The notes under the pieces were generated by a model. The model was not told the origin of the DNA. It searched no databases and was given only the letters and a program-made list of their open reading frames with translations. A stretch of 10,526 nt of DNA from Nitrospiraceae bacterium (GTDB taxonomy: Bacteria; Nitrospirota; Thermodesulfovibrionia; Thermodesulfovibrionales; UBA9159): the NCBI GenBank assembly GCA_003453735.1, contig DMNE01000280.1, positions 1 through 10,526 on the forward strand, written 5' to 3'. Shown here in pieces: positions 5,675 through 10,526 of this stretch (its first letter is position 1; the number at the start of each line of letters is the position of its first letter). The position numbers and the translations under genes are program-made.

Positions 5675-7314
5675 TTCTTTCCCCTTAGCAGTTCCCGTGC
5701 GTGCTTACGGGATATGTCTGTTATCGTTCCGCTGAGCATTCGCGCGATCTCCTCCTCCCGTCCTTCCCTTGAGGCTTCTTTCACTGTAACAGAAACGCCA
5801 TCTTTTTTTTGGATTTTTTCTATCACCATATGGTAATCCGCCATGGCTGCAATATGAGGAAGATGGGTGATGCATAAAACCTGATGCCTTCTCGCAAGGC
5901 TTTTCAATCTCATCCCCACAGATGCCGCTGCCCTGCCGCCGATGCCGGCATCTACCTCGTCGAAGATCAGAACGGGAATCCTGTCCACTTCAGCGAGGGT
6001 TTCCTTCACGGCGAGCATAACGCGCGAAAGCTCGCCTCCTGACGCAGTCCTTCTGAGGGGCTTGGGCGGCTCCCCTTCGTTTGCGGAAAAGAGAAACTCA
6101 ACAGAGTCCATGCCCGTCGATGATAGATGGTCGGGTTTTATCTCTATTGTAAACTCCGCCTTTTCCATACCGAGTTCTTTCAGTATTGACTTGACCACAG
6201 CAGCTATCCTCCCTGAAACCTTTCTCCGCAGGTCTGTGAGCTCGGCAGCCTTTTCATAAAGTAGCTTCTCCTGGAGAGAGAGGGAACCCTCCAATGCTTT
6301 CAACCTCTCGTCAGAGAGAGTAAGCCCCCGGAGTTCCTCATCGGCATCTTCTCTGTATCGCAGGATCTCATCAATGCCTTCTCCATATTTCCTCTCAAGC
6401 CTCTTGATGAAATCGAGACGGTCTTCTACAACAACCAGTCTGTCAGGGTCACTGTCGTACCTTTCTCTGTATGACCTGAGAGAGGAGGATGCATCTTCGA
6501 TAAGAGGTTTTGCTGATTCGAGGAGGGCGAGAATCTCAGCGATACCCTGATCTACCTGAGAGACGTCTCTGAGCATGGATACTGCAGATGAGAGTCTTTC
6601 CGACAAGGAGCCGTCTTCGCTGTAAAGGACAGAGTATGCTGCATTGGTGAGTTCCTTGAGTTTAGCGAGGTTCGCGAGGATGTTTCGCTCTTCGCCTAGT
6701 ACTTCTTTTTCTCCCTGCTTCAATGATGAGGAATCTATCTCCTGAATCTGAAACATGAGGAGGTCGATCCTCTGCACTTTTTCCCTGGTGTTTGCAGTGA
6801 GATGGGATATTTCTTTTTTCATGGACTGTACAGCTGAGAAGAGCCTTTCAACCTCCAGCCGTTCCCGAATAAGCTTTCCGTATGCATCCAAGAGCGCCCG
6901 CTGATTTTCCGTAGAGAGGAGGCTCTGGTGCTCATGCTGGCCGTGGATATCAACAAGGGAACGTCCGAACTCTAAGAGTGTCTGCACATTAACCATAGTG
7001 TCATTGATATATGCCCTGCTCTTTCCCGACGATAACAGAGTCCTCCTGAGGATGATTCCCTCTTCCATCGGGATGCCTAGCCTATCGATCATCGGATGTT
7101 CGGTTGTTTCAAAAAATGCCTCGACAACCGTCTCACGCTTTCCCGTTCGCACCATGTCGCTCTGCGCCCTCTCCCCTAACGCGAGGCCGAGTGCATCAAC
7201 GATGATGGATTTGCCAGCGCCGGTCTCACCAGTGAGGACGTTGAGCCCCGGTTCAAAACGTATCATAAGATCATCGATAATGGCAAAGTCCTTTATCCGT
7301 AATTGTCTAAGCAT
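5671..7314 (-). CDS. recN: DNA repair ATPase RecN
   Basis: The product is 547 residues, full length for RecN, an SMC-like ATPase that acts early in double-strand-break repair at DNA ends. The N-terminus MLRQLRIKDFAIIDD is typical. Walker A is GETGAGKS (29-36), followed by IVDALGLALGERAQ. The middle, about 150-380, is charged and heptad-like, consistent with the short coiled coil. The ABC signature SGGELSR is at about 425-431, and Walker B LIFDEVDAGIGG at about 449-460, followed by the THLPHIAAMAD segment. The ATG has only a poorly placed AGGA directly before it, so initiation may depend on upstream translation; an eight-codon frame with a strong ribosome-binding site lies in the leader. The last codon overlaps the ferredoxin start. 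I saw no convincing LexA operator upstream. Confidence 0.97.
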   Translation of the reverse strand: MLRQLRIKDFAIIDDLMIRFEPGLNVLTGETGAGKSIIVDALGLALGERAQSDMVRTGKRETVVEAFFETTEHPMIDRLGIPMEEGIILRRTLLSSGKSRAYINDTMVNVQTLLEFGRSLVDIHGQHEHQSLLSTENQRALLDAYGKLIRERLEVERLFSAVQSMKKEISHLTANTREKVQRIDLLMFQIQEIDSSSLKQGEKEVLGEERNILANLAKLKELTNAAYSVLYSEDGSLSERLSSAVSMLRDVSQVDQGIAEILALLESAKPLIEDASSSLRSYRERYDSDPDRLVVVEDRLDFIKRLERKYGEGIDEILRYREDADEELRGLTLSDERLKALEGSLSLQEKLLYEKAAELTDLRRKVSGRIAAVVKSILKELGMEKAEFTIEIKPDHLSSTGMDSVEFLFSANEGEPPKPLRRTASGGELSRVMLAVKETLAEVDRIPVLIFDEVDAGIGGRAAASVGMRLKSLARRHQVLCITHLPHIAAMADYHMVIEKIQKKDGVSVTVKEASREGREEEIARMLSGTITDISRKHARELLRGKK

Positions 7315-7391
7315 TCCTGTAAGAACATACCACAGAGCTCCGGGAAAATTCCAACGGGTATCCTGACAGTCGACGGGGCGGATGACCCTTC

Positions 7392-7418
7392 CTATTGCCG
7401 TGTCCTGCTCGTCCTCAT
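7392..7418 (-). promoter_or_regulatory. Possible 8-codon leader peptide upstream of recN
   Basis: ATG at 7418 is preceded by a perfect AGGAGG (7429-7424) with a 5-nt spacer, better than the recN site itself. The frame encodes only MRTSRTRQ before TAG, 77 nt before recN. It could be a leader peptide, or the start of a lost gene. It is supported only by the ribosome-binding site. Confidence 0.25.
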
Positions 7419-7548
7419 GACCGCCTCCTGTTTCGTCTTTCCGACTCTCAAAATGAGTATTCTTCCGCCGGTTGAAGTATCTGACGGAAATTCAGATAAA
7501 AGGGCTCTCTGGCATGAATTTTTCTAAATATGACGACGAAGTTTTGGC

Positions 7549-7583
7549 TTGACAAAAGGATTTCTTCCTGATAACTTTATGAT
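7549..7583 (+). promoter_or_regulatory. Candidate promoter of the HU gene
   Basis: A consensus -35 box TTGACA (7549-7554) is followed by AT-rich sequence. The -10 box is uncertain: GATAAC (7570-7575, 15-nt spacer) or TATGAT (7578-7583, 23-nt spacer). The position, 40-75 nt before the HU start codon, is suitable. Confidence 0.5.
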
Positions 7584-7625
7584 AGTTATGATAGGAAATC
7601 TTTATAAGAGAAAGGGGGGAATTTC

Positions 7626-7898
7626 ATGACAAAGGCGGAGCTTATTGACAAGATCGCCTCAGGGGCTGGGGTAACCAAGGCAGACGCTTCAAAAGCATTG
7701 GAGTCAACACTGAATGGAATCAAGGCATCGTTAAAGAAGGGGCAGAAAGTTACATTGGTTGGATTCGGCACCTTCGGCGTGGTTAAGAGGAAATCAAGAA
7801 AAGGCCGTAATCCAAGGACCGGTGCGGTCATCACCATCGCTGCTGCAAAGACACCGAAGTTCACCGCTGGTAAAGCACTTAAGGACGCAGTAAGATAA
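7626..7898 (+). CDS. hup: DNA-binding protein HU
   Basis: This 90-residue protein is full length for HU/IHF. It begins [11 protein letters not shown], has the helical dimerisation part (1-45), and then the family core [25 protein letters not shown] with the beta-arm carrying the RNPRTG signature. The arm continues through [23 protein letters not shown] dimers bind and bend DNA without much sequence preference and compact the nucleoid. A G-rich ribosome-binding site (GGGGGGA, 7614-7620) precedes the ATG. It is a single-gene transcription unit with its own promoter and terminator, divergent from recN. HU and IHF subunits are hard to separate by eye; the lack of IHF-specific extensions favours HU. 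Confidence 0.96.
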   Translation: MTKAELIDKIASGAGVTKADASKALESTLNGIKASLKKGQKVTLVGFGTFGVVKRKSRKGRNPRTGAVITIAAAKTPKFTAGKALKDAVR

Positions 7899-7923
7899 CT
7901 ATACTATTTTTTTGTTCGGTCGA

Positions 7924-7950
7924 GGGGATAGTCTTCTATCCCCTTTTTTT
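7924..7950 (+). terminator. Rho-independent terminator after HU
   Basis: A perfect 8-bp stem GGGGATAG/CTATCCCC (7924-7931 with 7936-7943) with a TCTT loop is followed by seven T residues. It lies 25 nt after the HU stop codon. Confidence 0.93.
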
Positions 7951-8037
7951 GCCTTTTTTGGGTATCCTGTGATTGTGAACGGTATGGTCCTCTGAAAATA
8001 TTTTTTATCGCCTTTTCTTGGCGGGAAGGAGGCTTTT

Positions 8038-8343
8038 ATGCTGGTCGCATTCAGTATTGTGCCTATCGGTTTAGGAAGCAGCATCGGGGATCAGCTTGCC
8101 GAGGTGTTAAAGATTGTTGATGCAAGCGGATTGCCATACAAGGTCAACCCTATGGGTACGGTCATCGAGGGGGAATGGGATGAGATCATGAAACTCGTAA
8201 AGAAATGCCATGCAACGGTCATGAAGACAGGGGAGCGGGCAATAACCACCATACCCATTGATGACAGAAAGGGTAAACCTAACAGGATTGATGCACAGGT
8301 AAAATCAATTGAACTTAGGATAGGAAAATCACTGAAGAAATAG
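8038..8343 (+). CDS. MTH1187-family thiamine-binding protein (DUF77)
   Basis: A 101-residue ferredoxin-fold protein of the MTH1187/YkoF family. Typical features are VAFSIVPIGLGSSIGDQLAEVLKIVDASGLPYKVNPMGTVIEGEWDEI early on, and the later segment containing GERAITTIPIDDRKG. Members form tetramers and some bind thiamine or related ligands; their physiological role is poorly defined. The ATG follows an excellent site, AAGGAGG (8026-8032, 5-nt spacer). A short inverted repeat, CGCC/GGCG (8009-8012/8020-8023), lies just before that site. It is the first gene of a same-strand group with the broken UspA gene (27-nt gap) and the exchanger gene. No TPP riboswitch was recognised upstream. Confidence 0.88.
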   Translation: MLVAFSIVPIGLGSSIGDQLAEVLKIVDASGLPYKVNPMGTVIEGEWDEIMKLVKKCHATVMKTGERAITTIPIDDRKGKPNRIDAQVKSIELRIGKSLKK

Positions 8344-8370
8344 AAGCCATCAAGCAATCATACTTGAGTT

Positions 8371-9215
8371 GTGAAGATCCAAAAAATTCTGGCAGGGATC
8401 GATCTCGAATCTGATACAGAAGGAACCCTCGCATACGCCTCTTTCCTTGCCAAGGGGTGGGGAGCGTCCCTGCACCTTCTTTGTTGGTAACATCCCGATA
8501 CATCCCACCCCTTACGTAGAGGAGGAGACGAGGGTTGGAGAGGAGAGGTTCACTTCTGGAGAAAGAGGTTGGTGGAATAAGGCGTTGCTACACAGATAGA
8601 GGTTATGATCGGAAGGCTCCACGAATTTTTCGAGATCGCGCTTTATCGGGTGAAGGCGGATGCACTCGTGCTCGGTTTTAGATCTCACCCCTTCAGGAGG
8701 AGCAGTTCCGAGAAACCGATAAAGGCTTCCAGATACCTGTCCTCGTGGTCAGGGGAAAAACAGTGGAGTCCCGCGGAATCGTGCAGTGCAGTAACGATAG
8801 GAAGGATACTCTTCCCCGTTGATTTTTCAGAGACGTCAGCGAAGTCCCTGAAGACAGCTAAGAAATTGAGCGTTCTCTTTTCCTCAGAACTGCATATTAT
8901 ACATATTGTGGCAAACCATATCGTGAAGAGATCTCGCTGAAAGAAGGAGAGGATAAAAGGCGAGTGCGGCATAATCTTCTGCAAAAGACGCGGGATGCGC
9001 TTTGCGATCTCCAGCAGGACTCAGGGATTGAACTGGCAGGGATGATCGAAGAAGGAAAGCCCAACTGGGAGATACTCTTCTTCTCTTCCGAGAGCGATAG
9101 CGACCTTATCGTCATGGGTGCGAGAGGATGCACCGGCATCAAAGGAATGCTCACTGGAAGTGTGCCCGATGCCGTCTTAAGATCAACTCTCTGTCCTGTT
9201 CTCGTGGCACATTGA
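8371..9215 (+). pseudogene. Two-domain universal stress protein (UspA), frameshifted
   Basis: The sequence can be read as a tandem UspA protein only by changing frame several times. From GTG 8371 it reads KIQKILAGIDLESDTEGTLAYASFLAKG, the first strand and helix of Usp domain 1, then meets TAA at 8488-8490. Domain 1 resumes as YVEEE and then EVMIGRLHE and ALVLGFRSHPFRRSS, shifts to IPVLVVRGKTVESRG, and shifts back to TIGRILFPVDFSETSAKSLKTAKKLS, which opens domain 2. After a further slip at about 8930 the end is intact: DSDLIVMGARGCTGIKGMLTGSV, the ATP-binding Usp motif, followed by CPVLVAH and TGA. At least four independent lesions make it a pseudogene. Its stop overlaps the start codon of the next gene (TGATG), which suggests the pair was once translationally coupled. 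Confidence 0.9.
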
Positions 9216-10237
9216 TGTCCGGCGCGATTCTCTTTCTCCTCGTCAGCCTCATCATGATACTTACCGCTGCTGAGAGCTTCACCAATGGCGTAGAAGCCCT
9301 CGGCAGGAGATTCTCCCTTTCTCAAGCGGTTGTGGGGAGCATCCTCGCAGCGATCGGAACCGCCTTGCCGGAGACCATTCTTCCCGTCATTGCGATATTC
9401 TTTTACAGGGATTCATCGGCAAATGATATCGGCGTTGGGGCTATACTCGGCGCACCCTTTATGCTATCTACCCTCGCTTTCTTCCTCGTCGGCTTAACCG
9501 CAGCGGTATCTTATCTCAAAAAGAGAAGAGGCTTTGAAATCAGGGTTGAGCCCCATGCCACCAAGAGAGACCTCATCTTTTTTTTACCCATGTACTCCAT
9601 TGCGGTATTGATCCCTGCGGCCACAGGAAGGACGTTTGCCCTCCCCATTGCCGTCCTTCTCGTTGCGGGATACATCTTGTATGCATACAGGACATTCCGG
9701 AGTGAAAGCTCGGATATGGAGGATTTCGAAGGGATGTATCTCTGGCGGCTGCTCAAGAAATTCGGGTTCACGCGGGATGATATCCCTCATATCATTATGA
9801 TATTGCTACAAGTTGCCGGCGCCCTATTGCTCATGATAGGGGGCGCACACGTATTCGTGAGGAATCTTGAATATGTCGCCGTACGATTCGGCGCGAACCC
9901 GCTGCTGTTTGCTCTCATCCTTGCGCCCGTAGCGACAGAACTTCCCGAAAAATTCAATAGTGTGACCTGGACCTGGAAAGGAAGGGATACGCTGGCTGTG
10001 GGGAATGTGACCGGTGCGATGGTATTCCAGTCAACCTTTCCCATGTCTATAGGGTTATTGTTTACGCATTGGAACCTCTCCGGCATGGCGCTCCTTTCCG
10101 CCCTGCTTGCCCTTGCGTCAGCCTCTATAGTCCTCGGACAACTGGTCTTCAAGCGGCGACTTTCTCCGACCACGCTCCTTCTCGGGGGAGGTTTTTATCT
10201 GGTGTATGCGGCGGTACTGATTGTTACGCATGGATAA
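9215..10237 (+). CDS. Sodium/calcium exchanger (CaCA)-family membrane protein
   Basis: This is a 340-residue polytopic inner-membrane protein with about 9-11 hydrophobic segments. The two alpha repeats that line the ion path in CaCA exchangers are present. Repeat 1 has AIGTALPETILP (GTALPE at 48-53). Repeat 2 has APVATELPEKFNS (ATELPE at 240-245), then LAVGNVTGAMVFQSTFP (from about 260). The acidic Glu of each repeat is kept. A charged, probably cytoplasmic loop (about 115-190, containing RSESSDMEDFEG) separates the halves. The family exchanges Ca2+ or other cations for Na+ or H+; the ion is not predictable here. A longer frame opens at 9128, but its first 29 residues are the Usp coding sequence in another frame, so ATG 9215 is preferred. 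That start has no clear ribosome-binding site and probably relied on coupling to the UspA gene. Confidence 0.92.
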   Translation: MSGAILFLLVSLIMILTAAESFTNGVEALGRRFSLSQAVVGSILAAIGTALPETILPVIAIFFYRDSSANDIGVGAILGAPFMLSTLAFFLVGLTAAVSYLKKRRGFEIRVEPHATKRDLIFFLPMYSIAVLIPAATGRTFALPIAVLLVAGYILYAYRTFRSESSDMEDFEGMYLWRLLKKFGFTRDDIPHIIMILLQVAGALLLMIGGAHVFVRNLEYVAVRFGANPLLFALILAPVATELPEKFNSVTWTWKGRDTLAVGNVTGAMVFQSTFPMSIGLLFTHWNLSGMALLSALLALASASIVLGQLVFKRRLSPTTLLLGGGFYLVYAAVLIVTHG

Positions 10238-10276
10238 GCTCGCTGCAAAACTGCCTGCAAAATCCCTGTGGAAAAT

Positions 10277-10526
10277 TTATTTCTTAAAGAGGGCTTCAAG
10301 CCTTTTGCGCGCGTCCTCTTTCTCTGTGCCCGAAGCTCCACGGGCTGTCCCCGACTTGAAGATAAAATAATCGCAGAAATTTGCTCTGTCCCGTATTCTC
10401 TGAAACTCCGCCTTTGGTTCGAGGCATTTGTTATGAGATGTTTCCGAATACAATTTGCAGTTCAGACAGATATGTAGATCTCCGTTACAGAAGGGGCAAG
10501 AAGTCTTTCGGGAAAAATATTTGTCG
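10277..10526 (-). CDS. Cys-rich zinc-ribbon-like hypothetical protein (5' end outside window)
   Basis: The minus-strand frame is open from the window edge to TAA at 10279-10277 and gives the last 82 residues. It contains CPFCNGDLHICLNCKLYS, then HNKCLEPKAEFQRIRDRANFCDYFIFK, and ends in a charged helix, EDARKRLEALFKK. Four Cys in two CxxC pairs suggest a zinc ribbon. Later Cys residues within NKCLEP and NFCDYF are also likely ligands or conserved. I recognise this as a small uncharacterised bacterial protein type but know no function. It is convergent with the exchanger gene, 39 nt from its stop codon. The start codon is not in the window. Confidence 0.72.
   Translation of the reverse strand, partial: DKYFSRKTSCPFCNGDLHICLNCKLYSETSHNKCLEPKAEFQRIRDRANFCDYFIFKSGTARGASGTEKEDARKRLEALFKK

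Noticed and set aside
5942..7366. Plus-strand frames inside recN (for example 5942-6259 and 6998-7366)
   Set aside because: They are antisense shadows of recN and have no motifs or ribosome-binding sites.
9128..9214. Longer exchanger start at ATG 9128
   Set aside because: The added residues are Cys/Arg-rich and unlike a membrane protein N-terminus; that DNA encodes the conserved end of UspA in another frame.
1..10526. tRNA genes, CRISPR arrays, riboswitches, DGR reverse transcriptase or template repeat
   Set aside because: I looked for these by eye on both strands and found no supported example. The T-loop-like GTTCGAA near 2045 lacks the rest of a tRNA.

Overview
The window looks like a chromosomal segment of a Gram-negative, probably anaerobic or microaerophilic bacterium of moderate GC content. 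A Nitrospirota- or Desulfobacterota-like lineage would fit. This is inferred from a futalosine-pathway mqnA, a KorD-type 2[4Fe-4S] ferredoxin, full-length RecN, HU, and a small Cys-rich protein at the right edge. No rRNA or phylogenetic marker was available to confirm it.

Layout, left to right. (1) 74-949: a SEC-C zinc-motif protein with two further internal Cys clusters. (2) 950-2247: no intact gene, but at least three remnants. These are the N-terminal helix-turn-helix piece of a MerR-like regulator (986-1114), the C-terminal end of a formylglycine-generating-enzyme (FGE)-sulfatase/C-type-lectin fold (1143-1280), and a TPR-repeat gene on the minus strand (1693-2008, frameshifted and interrupted by stops). 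(3) 2248-3141: mqnA, chorismate dehydratase, with a likely TTG start. (4) 3152-4062: an M16 zinc-peptidase pseudogene on the minus strand, convergent with mqnA. (5) 4247-5434: a YfbR-like HD phosphohydrolase that seems to carry a second, degenerate HD domain. (6) 7314-5465, minus strand: recN and a KorD-like ferredoxin with overlapping stop and start codons. (7) 7549-7950: an HU gene with a candidate promoter and a clear intrinsic terminator. (8) 8038-10237: an MTH1187-family thiamine-binding protein, a broken two-domain UspA gene, and a sodium/calcium exchanger-family transporter, all in one direction and closely spaced. (9) 10277-10526: the 3' part of a Cys-rich protein on the minus strand.

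The main theme is gene decay: five separate remnants in 10.5 kb, lying between intact housekeeping genes. The most interesting is the FGE-type C-terminal fragment at 1143-1280. It is GC-rich and adenine-poor, and NNC/NNT codons (TAC, AGC, GGC, ATC, TTC) sit where adenine-rich Asn codons would be expected in a template. That is the pattern of a variable repeat of a diversity-generating retroelement (DGR). No reverse transcriptase or template repeat is visible here, so this remains a hypothesis.
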